NCBI GenBank assembly: GCA_030068145.1
Contig: JAPJBO010000070.1
Location: 397,165-461,164 of the forward strand
Direction of reading: 5' to 3'
DNA from: Diplonema papillatum
Lineage: Eukaryota > Euglenozoa > Diplonemea > Diplonemida > Diplonemidae
Length of the DNA: 64,000 bases
The notes under the pieces were generated by a model. The model made no database searches and was not told the origin of the DNA. It worked only from the letters and a program-made list of their open reading frames with translations. Positions within the stretch are counted from its first letter, which is position 1, and every line of letters begins with the position of its first letter. Of this stretch, positions 23,104 through 31,915 are shown one piece after another. The position numbers and the translations under genes were made by a program.

Positions 23104-23470
23104 GAGTTTGAATAGAGCATCTATTTGGTATCGGAAAGTAGGTGGTTAAACGAAGCAGCGCAAAGGTTTGCCTGATCTCGCACCTACTTTCCGATACCAA
23201 ATAATACTCTATTCAAATTCTCTCTCTCTCTCGGAAAGGTCGCGTTGGCAGAAACGGTGAAGATGATAATTGTCACAGGGTTGGTGAAATGAAAGCGAGA
23301 ATGTGGAAATGAAAGCGAGAATGTGGAAATGAAAGCGAGAATGTGGGGTAAGCCCTGATTATTAGATTCACGGTTAAACGAAGCTAGCGCACAAGGTTGA
23401 ATCTAATAATCAGGGCTTACCCCACATTCTCGCTTTCATTTTATTTCCATTCTCCCCAAGTAATAATGCC
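23104..23470. repeat. Inverted end fragment between the two retroelement copies
   Basis: From about 23145 to 23394 the sequence is the reverse complement of a retroelement end: reversed TGAAATGAAAGCGAGAATGTGG repeated three times, reversed CAGGGCTTACCCC, and the reversed end word of the direct repeat. It abuts the right end of copy 1 and the left part of copy 2, forming two large palindromes around GTGGGGTAAGCCCTGATT / AATCAGGGCTTACCCCAC (23340-23430) and around the TTTGAATAGAG...CTCTATTCAAA word (23106-23218). This looks like aberrant retrotransposition or end-joining. Confidence 0.75.
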
Positions 23471-23663
23471 GATCCGCAAGGATAGCCGCACGCGCCGGGC
23501 CGCGCTGAACCGTCGACGGGTGATGGATCCTGACTGGGCGGCTGCTGAGGAAGCGGCGGACGGGGCCACGCGGGAGTGGCGCATGTGGAACCCGTGCGAG
23601 CCCGGGGAGACGATGCACGCCCCTCCTCTTGCGGGAAAGGAAGGAAGGACCGGTCGCTGCTGA
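23466..23663 (+). CDS. Short ORF1 of retroelement copy 2 (65 aa)
   Basis: Starts at ATG 23466, begins MPIRKDSRTRRAALNRRR and contains MDPDWAAAEEAADGATREWR and WNPCEPGE, collinear with ORF1 of copy 1 over its whole length. It overlaps the RT frame by about 115 nt. The heptamer G GGA AAG at 23633-23639 is in phase for a -1 shift into the RT frame. No domain is recognised. Confidence 0.6.
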   Translation: MPIRKDSRTRRAALNRRRVMDPDWAAAEEAADGATREWRMWNPCEPGETMHAPPLAGKEGRTGRC

Positions 23664-25567
23664 GGACCGGCTTGGAACGGTCGCCTGGGGGCTGGTCCCC
23701 CCCAGCCGACTCCGAACTTGAAAGACCTGGCGGGAGCATGACGACTGCTCTGCTCTCGTCGCCTGCTGACGATGGCGGAAAGCAGGAAGACCCGGGAAGC
23801 GCACCGACCAATGCTCCCGGGCACCACCCAGCTCGCCCCTCCTTCTGCGACAGTCGTTTCCCAACGCGACAGAAACCCTTGCCCGACGCCGGCTTTTTGC
23901 CTCGGCAGGTCAGGGGGTTGAAGTCGCGAAGGTCGAGACTGCTCAGGGGGAGGCAGCTTTTCCTGCGGCTCCACCCCCACTTCTACGACCCCCCGACCGC
24001 AGTTCCCCTCGGCTACCTGCCACCGGAGACGAGGGGCCTCACTCCGGGAATCGGTGCCCCGAGATCGACGAGGCCGCTCGACGTCACGGCTGTGCCGCCG
24101 ATCGATCTCCGCGGCCTCCGGAGCCTAGCTGGCCCCGGGGCCCGCTTGCACGGCCTGCTCGACCTCCTGACGGACGGACACTCCTTCCGTCGGAAGTTGT
24201 TGGAAGTGCCTGTCCTGCCGGGTCGGAAGAGCGACGCATTTGCCCGGCATGCGGTGACGCTGGAAGGTGTCGGGTTTGTGGAGCGGGTTCCTCGGTCGCA
24301 GCCGCTGAAGTGCGTCCTGCCGGCATTCGCCGTCGAGAAGGGCGAGCAGCACTCGCGCGCCATCGTCGACGGCCGCCCGCTGAACGAGCTGATGGAGCCC
24401 CCGCCGAAGTTCAGCCTCTTGCGTGTCGACGAGGTCATCAAGAAGATGATGTCGAAGTCACACGCAGTCGTAGTTGACCTGAAGTCCTACTTTTTCCAAT
24501 TCCCAGTAGGACGGTCGACGTCGGCATTCTTCGGGCTTCGAACGAAGAGGCCGGACGGGGGCGTGGCCCTGTATCGGTGGCGCCGTCTGACGATGGGCTG
24601 GTCGTACTCGCCGGTGATTGCGCAGGACTCCGCACTCGTCGTCACGGAGCCTGCGAAGGACGACAGGGTCGTCTGGTACGACGACTGGGCCCTCGTCGGT
24701 GACTGTCCGGACGCGCTTCGCGCAGTGCGCGACCGAGTCCTGCGACGCGCCCGCCAGGTGCGCATGACGGTCAACGACGAGAAGTCCGTCCTCGAGCCCA
24801 GCTCGACGCCGGTTGTCTTGGGGGTCGAGTTTGACCTCGCGGCGAAGAGGTACCGACTGAAGCAGGAGTGGGCGAGGAAGGCGCACCTCCTCTTTTGCTC
24901 GGTCGGTTCGATGCAGATGACTTTGCGTGGCGTTTGGAAGGTCGTCGGAACCGCCATTTGGGCATGGACGGTGTGGGGCACGCCACTCTGCAGAGTGAGC
25001 CCGGTGCTTGCCTGGATGGGGACCCTGGCGCACCAAGTCCTGACCGGTTCCCTGGGCTGGGAGTCGCTGGTCCGCGTGAGCGACGACGTTCTTCCGTTCC
25101 TGGCGGGGGTGAGGCGGCGCCTGTCGGGCAATCGATGGGTCGTTTTCGACTCGAAGCAGCGGGACACCCTCGTGGAGGCGTGGTCCGACGCCAGCATGCA
25201 GGGATGGGCCTGGCTAGTGGGTTCCATGGCGATGTGGGGCCCATGGAGGGATGCACCGCAGCACATCTTCTTCGCCGAGCTTACGGCGGCCAAGTTTGCG
25301 GTTGCGTATGCGGCTTCGCGGTCTCCGCTGTCGACAATCAGAATATTTGTCGACAACTTGCCCGCCGTCAACTGCCTGAAGAACTGGAAGTCGAAGACCG
25401 AGCTCGGGAACCTCATCCTGTGCCAGGTGCGCGACGTCTTGGAGGAACACCAGTGTATCCTCGAGACTGTATGGGTCCCGACTGCTGAACAACTGGCAGA
25501 CGTCTGGACACGGGATCCATACAGGCGGGGTATCCGGCCGCCCCGGACCCCGTTCTGTGTTGCATGA
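23549..25567 (+). CDS. Reverse transcriptase / RNase H polyprotein, copy 2
   Basis: The frame is open from just after a TGA at 23546-23548 to the TGA at 25565. The first in-frame ATG is at 23738, and earlier residues would need a -1 frameshift from ORF1. Numbering from 23576: a leader of about 200 residues, then RT with LPAFAVEKGEQHSRAIVDGR, VVVDLKSYFFQFPV, RRLTMGWSYSPVIAQDSALV and the active-site box W-Y-D-D at residues 367-370 (usually Y-x-D-D). RNase H follows with likely catalytic residues D538 (WSDAS), E568 (FFAELTAA), D593 (IFVDNLPAVN) and D642 (EQLADVW). It makes cDNA from the element RNA and removes the RNA strand. No protease, integrase or recombinase is present. Confidence 0.85.
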   Translation, partial: GSGGRGHAGVAHVEPVRARGDDARPSSCGKGRKDRSLLRTGLERSPGGWSPPADSELERPGGSMTTALLSSPADDGGKQEDPGSAPTNAPGHHPARPSFCDSRFPTRQKPLPDAGFLPRQVRGLKSRRSRLLRGRQLFLRLHPHFYDPPTAVPLGYLPPETRGLTPGIGAPRSTRPLDVTAVPPIDLRGLRSLAGPGARLHGLLDLLTDGHSFRRKLLEVPVLPGRKSDAFARHAVTLEGVGFVERVPRSQPLKCVLPAFAVEKGEQHSRAIVDGRPLNELMEPPPKFSLLRVDEVIKKMMSKSHAVVVDLKSYFFQFPVGRSTSAFFGLRTKRPDGGVALYRWRRLTMGWSYSPVIAQDSALVVTEPAKDDRVVWYDDWALVGDCPDALRAVRDRVLRRARQVRMTVNDEKSVLEPSSTPVVLGVEFDLAAKRYRLKQEWARKAHLLFCSVGSMQMTLRGVWKVVGTAIWAWTVWGTPLCRVSPVLAWMGTLAHQVLTGSLGWESLVRVSDDVLPFLAGVRRRLSGNRWVVFDSKQRDTLVEAWSDASMQGWAWLVGSMAMWGPWRDAPQHIFFAELTAAKFAVAYAASRSPLSTIRIFVDNLPAVNCLKNWKSKTELGNLILCQVRDVLEEHQCILETVWVPTAEQLADVWTRDPYRRGIRPPRTPFCVA

Positions 25568-25757
25568 GGTTCCTTACCTCGAAGGTTTTGTATTTGCGCT
25601 CCTGATAGCGCTGTCTTCTTTTTGCGAGACCCGGAGGCAGCGGGATCTCAGCTCATTGAGTTTCACGTCCAGGGATTTTTATTCCACTTTCTCGCTTTCA
25701 TTTCACCAACCCTGCGACCTTTATTATTTCACCGTTTCTGCCAGCGCGACCTTTTCC

Positions 25758-25865
25758 GAGTTTGAATAGAGTATCTATTTGGTATCGGAAAGTAGGTGCG
25801 AGATCAGGCAAACCTTGTGCGCTAGCTTCGTTTAACCGTGAATCTAATAATCAGGGCTTACCCCA
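25758..25865 (+). repeat. 108-bp terminal direct repeat
   Basis: Nearly identical to 20666-20773: GAGTTTGAATAGAG, ATCTATTTGGTATCGGAAAG, TAGGTGCGAGATCAGGC, AACCTTGTGCGCTAGCTTCG, AATCTAATAATCAGGGCTTA and CCCCA. Partial and inverted pieces occur at 23104-23400. The short length, without TG...CA ends, differs from ordinary LTRs and fits the split or short direct repeats of DIRS/VIPER-type elements. Confidence 0.85.
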
Positions 25866-27386
25866 GGGCTACAGCACATTTACCTCCTTTGTCTATCGCA
25901 ACTGGCAGTCTCCTCAAGCATTTCCTACAAAGCAGGTGCTTATACAAAAAAATAAACGGGCATACCCAGAACTCCAGGAAAGCACAGCGTCCTCGTGAAC
26001 TGATATGAGGTGGTTGCTGCCGGCAAAAAGCTGCGTGTGTGAGAAGGTGCGTGGCTGTTCAGTCGAACCGAGTCTGGGGTTGGACCACCCCACCTTTTTT
26101 TCGTGTCAGAAAAGCGAAAAGGACGGCAAGGTGAGCCTCTGCGCATTGCCGTCCGGTGCGAAATCATTCATTTTCTCGACACCAGATGCCACCAAATACG
26201 GACCGACACCGCCCGTGAAGAATATGCCGCTCCGGGCCAACTGCAGCGTGCGCAATTTACTTGAGGGCGTTGCTCAGGGTAGTCGAAGGCCTGACAATCA
26301 CACTAACGCACGCGCGAATTTACCTACTTTAGGATATTCAGCACGGTGCCACTACCCTCCGCCTGCCAAGCCCAAACGACCAACGTGCTTTGGTTGCAGG
26401 CGCCAGACACACAAGGGAATTCTCCGTCCCGGGCCGAGCTTTGAATCGCTTCCGGCGTGAACAGGCCCTAACCATATTCGAAGCTTCATTTTTTCTAGCG
26501 CTAGTCTTTCGGGTTCGCCGCCGGGGAACGATGGTACATGATGGTATAAAAGGTCGACAAACCAGTTTTTTGCTTCGACCGGCGTCTTTGCTCGGAACGA
26601 ACAAGTCATGGAGGTTCTCGAGCGTTGTCATCGTCAGCCGCGTGAACTGGACGTTGACTGCATTTGCTACCGCTACAATCACTGTGTGGAGTTGGGTGGG
26701 CCTGTGCGTGCCGGTTCATCGGCATCCTTCCTGTCTGTTGCCTTGGTTCACTTTCAAGTCTGGGACTCTGATACGGCTGCCTGCGTCGTTTTAATCTTCA
26801 CAGTCCATTGCAGGGCAACCCGCAAGATTGTTCGTACTGAGAGATCAACTTCCAGTTTGAGTGATGATGCCGAGTCGTGCTCAGTCGCTAGAGAGGTTCG
26901 CCCGTATAGGGTATCTAACCCTGAGAGACCATCAACTACTCATCATGTAGGTCTGACGCTGACGCTGACTGCTTCTGTTTCTGTTTCTATTTTTAGACTG
27001 TTTCTTGTAGTAAGTGGTCGGGGTTTTGAAGTCTCCGTTTGACTTGTGAGGCGGAGGGGCAAGGGGGGGTTTTCCTTTTGTGCTATTTCTGTTTCTGTTT
27101 CTATTTCTATATCTGTTTCCGGTTTGGTTGGCTCGGTCACTGCTCAACTCGGCTATTCGCAAAATTCTGATTGCGAACTTGTCGCCAACTACCGGTGTCG
27201 CTTGGGTGACCCTTCCGGAAGTGTGGTGCTCATATGCGTGCAAACGACCTCCCACGCAAGCAACAAGAGCCCGCGAGCGGGCAAGAAAACGTGCTTCGCA
27301 GCACCTCTCCCCCCCCTATTGTTCAGAACGAACGTCGTGCGCAAACAGCGGGCGGGTAAAAGCTGGGGGGAAACCTTACTTTAAAC
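25866..27386. other. Gene-free flank of the retroelement
   Basis: The first 80 bases are the third copy of the dispersed repeat seen at 1.9 and 18.05 kb (ACCTCC, GCAACTGGCAG, CCTACAAAGCAGGTGCT, ATACAAAAAA), so the element may have inserted into that repeat. Near 26970 and 27080 there are (TTTCTG)n-like pyrimidine repeats. No convincing gene. Confidence 0.4.
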
Positions 27387-28118
27387 CTTAGTCCAAAGTT
27401 TGAGCAGAGCTGGGGGAAAATCTTAGTCCAAAGTTTGGGCAGAGCTGGGGGAAAATATTAGTCCAAAGTTTGGGCAGAGCTGGGGGAAAACCTTAGTCCA
27501 AAGTTTGGGCAGAGCTGGGGGAAAACCTTAGTCCAAAGTTTGGGCAGAGCTGGGGGAAAATCTTAGTCCAAAGTTTGGGCAGAGCTGGGGGAAAATCTTA
27601 GTCCAAAGTTTGGGCAGAGCTGGGGGAAAATCTTAGTCCAAAGTTTGGGCAGAGCTGGGGGAAAATCTTAGTCCAAAGTTTGGGCAGAGCTGGGGGAAAA
27701 TCTTAGTCCAAAGTTTGGGCAGAGCTGGGGGAAAATCTTAGTCCAAAGTTTGGGCAGAGCTGGGGGAAAATCTTAGTCCAAAGTTTGGGCAGAGCTGGGG
27801 GAAAATCTTAGTCCAAAGTTTGGGCAGAGCTGGGGGAAAATCTTAGTCCAAAGTTTGGGCAGAGCTGGGGGAAAATCTTAGTCCAAAGTTTGGGCAGAGC
27901 TGGGGGAAAATCTTAGTCCAAAGTTTGGGCAGAGCTGGGGGAAAATCTTAGTCCAAAGTTTGGGCAGAGCTGGGGGAAAATCTTAGTCCAAAGTTTGGGC
28001 AGAGCTGGGGGAAAATCTTAGTCCAAAGTTTGGGCAGAGCTGGGGGAAAATCTTAGTCCAAAGTTTGGGCAGAGCTGGGGGAAAACCTTAGTCCAAAGTT
28101 TGGGCAGAGCTGGGGGAG
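27387..28118 (+). repeat. 35-bp minisatellite, about 21 copies
   Basis: Unit GGGGGAAAATCTTAGTCC + AAAGTTTGGGCAGAGCT, exactly 35 bp. It is almost homogeneous, with only a few TCTTAG/CCTTAG/TATTAG and GGGC/GAGC variants. There are no unique spacers, so it is not a CRISPR. 35 is not a multiple of 3, so open frames across it are not proteins. Homogeneity indicates recent expansion. Confidence 0.97.
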
Positions 28119-28448
28119 GGTGGCCAAAAGAATGCGATGCATACTGTCGTCTGGGTTGCCAATCACCGACACGCTGACCGGAGACTGGCTTTCGCGCTTC
28201 CACGTAGCCCTGACCTTGCCCGTGCGCGGGTCGCAGATGCTGACGTGGTTCCACGTGTTTTCGCTCATGTGAATGCAGATCGAGCCTGTGGGGATGAGTG
28301 TTGCTTCGTGAGTTGCGTTTCGACTCCAAATATGACAACGGGGATTTGTACAGGGCTCGAAAGCAGATTCAGGAAGACGGCAGGTTGCAGGACGATCCGT
28401 GATGACTGAGTGCGCACCGTCCCCCGGATGACAGGCGGCACACTTCGC

Positions 28449-28556
28449 CATCAACACATCAACACATCAACACATCAACGCATCAACACATCAACACATC
28501 AACACATCAACACATCAACACATCAACACATCAACACATCAACACATCAACACATC
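28449..28556 (+). repeat. 8-bp microsatellite (ATCAACAC)n
   Basis: About 13 tandem units of ATCAACAC with a single CACG variant, between the minisatellite flank and the start of the host-gene stretch. No coding role. Confidence 0.95.
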
Positions 28557-28936
28557 TGCGCTTGACCGGTTCTACCCATTGCCGGGGTTCAATTCAGGGG
28601 ACAGACGCCGTTAGCCAGATAACGTATGAGTGGCGTGCTCCTAGCGCGCAGTTTTAGAGCGCGTAGCCTGTACACTAAAGCGAGGTGCCCCGAATAACAA
28701 CTAATGTGGGATGCATGCTTTACGTGGTCTTATTCTCCTTCACCCCGGATAGACCACAGGGAAGTGTACCACACCACCACGCGCACTATTCTCCTACTCT
28801 ACCCCGATTATTGATATCCGAGGCCCTTTCTTGCAAGGCAGCTGCCTATCGTTCTTCTCGTGCACAGTGCATACACCTCTCCGAGGGGGCTCCTGTATTT
28901 TTTGCAATTGTTCGTTGGCTTCATTTTTCTCTGGGA

Positions 28937-31711
28937 CTACGTTACTTTCGGTACGAAATTGCACTGTGTTCGGAGTAAAAGCACACCGGCGCAGAGGACC
29001 GCCGAGTGGTGGTGCAAGTCATCCTGGGCGGGTCGCGCGCCTATGAGGACGCCGGGTGTGGCGCGGTCGGTGGACCAGACGAAGAGGGCGTTGTCCTGCG
29101 ATACGGCCACGACGAAGTTTTGGTCGACGGACACAGAGCGCCAGGGTCGCACGGCTTTGCCCGACCCCGCGAGGAGTGTCCTCGTCTCGAACCGAGCGGA
29201 GGTCTGCTGGTACCACAGCTCGCCGTCCCTCCCGCCGACGACCAGGTGCCCGCCGCCGGCGGCGAGGGTTTGGTACAGGTCGGTCTTGACGGACCACACG
29301 ACGCCCTTCTGCTTCATGTCGTAGCACAGCAGCGTCTGCTTCCCGCCGATGACCAGGTACTCCTCGTCGGCCGCCACCGCGCGCGGCGACACGAACGCGA
29401 CGGATTCGTACGCCTGCGACTCCTTGTTCAAGTGGTATACCCGCACCGCATCCGCAACGCACGCGCAGTACACCGACTTGTCGTCGAAGTGGCTGGTCGT
29501 GAACGACGCGCGGGGCCAGTCGCTCCGGAGTTCCACCCGGACCGAGCGCCAGTCACCGGCTGCCTTGTCCATGTCGATCAGCTGGTACGCGGGCGCCTCT
29601 CCGACGGTCGAGATGCACCCGAAATCGGACTCCGTGCACTCTTCGTTCGAGACGACCGACCCGTCCCACACGGACGGCGGCTTCGCCGCTGAGTCGGACT
29701 CCTTCAAAAAAGTGTCGTGGATCATCGCCTTCGCGGCGCTCCGCTCGGCCGGCGTCGCCGCGAGCCGGTCCCCCGACTGCGTCCGCACGCTGACCGCTCT
29801 GTCCGCTGCCGGCTGCCGCTGCACGAGCTCCGCGCCCTCCGGCGCCGAAACGCCCCCGCCCTTCCCCGCCAGCCCGGCAGTGGTGGTGGTGGACCCGTCG
29901 GCGCAGATCGTGATCGACTCGACGGTTCCGATGGCGACCTTCGAACCGGCGCGGCGCCGGGCGGCCGCCCCTTTTTGCCGCAGGCTCGGCTTCGCCGGCT
30001 TCACCCCGGCCTCCGCCGCTGCGGCGGCGGCGGCGTCGTAGCGCGGCGTCGAGTTCTCCGACGGGTTCGCCGCCGACAAGTCGCCCTCCGAGGTCTCGTC
30101 GCTGCGGTCCGACCCAGCGGCGGCGTGGCCCGGCGGCAGCCCGCACGCGGACGGCGCCGAGTGCGCGTCGCTCCCGCCGCTCTGCCGGCGGCCCGCCGCC
30201 GGCTTCGCCGCCGTCGGCGGCACCCACTTGGGGGCACGCGCGACCAAGCTGCAGCGGCCAGGCGGTGCGGGCGGCGGCGCTTTGCCGCCGCCCCACGGGG
30301 CGGGCCGGCAGAGCGCGTTGACATTCGGCGTCGGGCCCAGCGGCGAGCCGGGGCTCGCGACCGTGAACGCGGCGCCGAACGCGGCCTTCGGCGACGGCCG
30401 CGACGCGAGGGAGTCGTTCATGTTGACAGACCCCCCGTGGCTGTACGGCGCGTGCGCGTCGTCCATCTCCGACAGGTTGCTCGACGTCCTCCTGATGCCC
30501 TCATACGCCAGGGTATACTGCGACAGACAGCCGTGGGGACTGGGGGCGGGATAGTCGGTACAGTCGGTGTAGGCTTCAGGGATTTCGCGCATCGAGAGGC
30601 AGATTTCAGGCGGAGACCGAGAGTGTGCGGGCTGCCTGAGCAGGGCGTCGTGCTCGATCCCGGCAAGCTCCTCAGCGTCGGAGAGGACGCGGGAGCCGAG
30701 CGAGATCTCCTGGCGCTTCGCGCAGACCCGCGTCTTCTCTTGGACCGCGAGTTTGAGGTCGCGCACGGTGCGGAACGCGCGGATGTCGAACCGCTCGGGC
30801 TGCGGCATCTTCACGACGAGCCCCGCCGGCTCGCGGCGGGCCGGCAGCGTCTGCCACAGCCGGCCGCTCTGAGACCCAAGCGGGTGGCTCCAGCTGTTGG
30901 AGCTGGCGCCCAGGTCGACGGCGGACAGGTTGTCGCCGCCGCCGCCGCCGCCGCCGGGCGACGTCGGCGAACGGGCGCCGGCGAGCGTGAAGCTCGCGCA
31001 CCGGCGCACGTCGGTGACGACCCGCTGCTTGCTCGGCGGCAGCGCCGTTCCCGCCTTCGCCGGGAACGGCCGCGCGTCGCCCGCCGCGGCGGCGAGGGCC
31101 GGCGCATGCGACGCTAGGGGCGAGGCCCGGGGCGTCGTCGCGAACGAGCTCGCGAGCAGCGGCGCGTCGAAGCTGTTGCAGTTCGTCGGCGGGCAGCCGT
31201 TCGTAGACGCGGAGCCGAGGCTCGTCGGGTGAGGCGACCCACTCGTCGTCGCGGGCGACGTGACCGACTGCAACGCAGCGTTGCTCGCATCAGCGGTGGA
31301 CGGAAACTGGGGCAGGCCGACCCTCAGGTTCTGCGACGAGAGCTGCAACGACGCCGGCATCGGCGTCCTCAGCGAGCTACCAGACCGGTGGATCGACGAA
31401 GCAGTCGGGCTGACTGAAGCCCTGTCCACGGAGCCTGCCGGTTTCGACAGCAAACTCGCGATCATCGGCGACGCGGAAGGCCTGCGGCTGCTCGGAGAGC
31501 CCAGCAGCAAGCTCCCCGAAGGCGATGGAGACTGCCTCACGCCGCCGCCGCCGCTGGTTCCGAGCCACGCGTTGGGGCTGCACGTCGGGGTGCAGCCGGG
31601 CGCCGGGTAGACGCCGTCGACCTCCCCGTTTATAATGCGCATGGCCTTCGCGATGACCGACGCCGAGCTGGTGTCTTCTAGCAGCATCCTCGGCTCGACG
31701 AGGCCCTGCAT
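28937..31711 (-). CDS. Ubiquitin-like and beta-propeller domain protein (924 aa)
   Basis: I chose the ATG at 31709-31711 because upstream residues are only a translated (GA)n tract. The first 290 residues are Ser/Pro/Ala-rich and probably disordered. Residues about 300-365 (VKMPQPERFDIRAFRTVRDL, LAVQEKTRVCAKRQEISLG, then SRVLSDAEELAG) look like a ubiquitin-fold segment. Another low-complexity stretch follows. Residues about 740-905 form repeated strands typical of WD40/PQQ propellers (VYCACVADAVRVYHLNKES, EEYLVIGGKQTLLCYD, GGHLVVGGRDGELWYQQ, NFVVAVSQDNALFVWSTD). High GC and long openness support a real host gene. A cytoplasmic or nuclear adaptor role is inference. I recognise no specific family. 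Confidence 0.7.
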   Translation of the reverse strand: MQGLVEPRMLLEDTSSASVIAKAMRIINGEVDGVYPAPGCTPTCSPNAWLGTSGGGGVRQSPSPSGSLLLGSPSSRRPSASPMIASLLSKPAGSVDRASVSPTASSIHRSGSSLRTPMPASLQLSSQNLRVGLPQFPSTADASNAALQSVTSPATTSGSPHPTSLGSASTNGCPPTNCNSFDAPLLASSFATTPRASPLASHAPALAAAAGDARPFPAKAGTALPPSKQRVVTDVRRCASFTLAGARSPTSPGGGGGGGDNLSAVDLGASSNSWSHPLGSQSGRLWQTLPARREPAGLVVKMPQPERFDIRAFRTVRDLKLAVQEKTRVCAKRQEISLGSRVLSDAEELAGIEHDALLRQPAHSRSPPEICLSMREIPEAYTDCTDYPAPSPHGCLSQYTLAYEGIRRTSSNLSEMDDAHAPYSHGGSVNMNDSLASRPSPKAAFGAAFTVASPGSPLGPTPNVNALCRPAPWGGGKAPPPAPPGRCSLVARAPKWVPPTAAKPAAGRRQSGGSDAHSAPSACGLPPGHAAAGSDRSDETSEGDLSAANPSENSTPRYDAAAAAAAEAGVKPAKPSLRQKGAAARRRAGSKVAIGTVESITICADGSTTTTAGLAGKGGGVSAPEGAELVQRQPAADRAVSVRTQSGDRLAATPAERSAAKAMIHDTFLKESDSAAKPPSVWDGSVVSNEECTESDFGCISTVGEAPAYQLIDMDKAAGDWRSVRVELRSDWPRASFTTSHFDDKSVYCACVADAVRVYHLNKESQAYESVAFVSPRAVAADEEYLVIGGKQTLLCYDMKQKGVVWSVKTDLYQTLAAGGGHLVVGGRDGELWYQQTSARFETRTLLAGSGKAVRPWRSVSVDQNFVVAVSQDNALFVWSTDRATPGVLIGARPAQDDLHHHSAVLCAGVLLLRTQCNFVPKVT

Positions 31712-31756
31712 GACATCTCCTATCACGTGAATTGTTACCGACTCCTCTCCCTCGCT

Positions 31757-31912
<156 letters not shown>

Positions 31913-31915
31913 CAC

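Larger units (their letters stand above)
20666..23144 (+). mobile_element. RT/RNase H retroelement (DIRS/VIPER-like), copy 1, defective
   Basis: The left end is a 108-bp direct repeat (20666-20773, GAGTTTGAATAGAGCATC ... CAGGGCTTACCCCA) also found at the right end of copy 2 (25758-25865). Then come a short ORF1 and an RT/RNase H ORF. The right end reaches GAGTTTGAATAGAGCATC at 23104 and breaks off at about 23144, where an inverted end fragment begins. Coding capacity is damaged by a frameshift near 21070, a deletion near 22280 and a changed RT active-site residue. No integrase, tyrosine recombinase or endonuclease is present. Confidence 0.8.
23395..25865 (+). mobile_element. RT/RNase H retroelement (DIRS/VIPER-like), copy 2, open ORFs
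   Basis: Begins within the direct repeat (GAATCTAATAATCAGGGC), carries ORF1 (23466-23663) and an uninterrupted RT/RNase H ORF, then a 3' UTR with a TTTCACCGTTTCTGCCAGCG word shared with copy 1. It ends with the complete 108-bp repeat 25758-25865. The RT and RNase H are of the kind seen in DIRS/VIPER-type elements, but no tyrosine recombinase ORF lies inside the unit, so it may depend on another element. Confidence 0.75.

Noticed and set aside
21347-25488. Minus-strand ORFs over the RT elements
   Set aside because: Antisense shadows of high-GC coding sequence with no motif of their own.
27387-28118. Regular direct repeats that look like a CRISPR array
   Set aside because: Units are contiguous 35-mers with no unique spacers, there are no cas genes, and the window is eukaryotic.
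28985-31117. Long plus-strand ORFs (228-466 aa) opposite the propeller gene
   Set aside because: They are shadows of the GC-rich minus-strand gene. They lack ordered motifs, while the minus frame has propeller strands.
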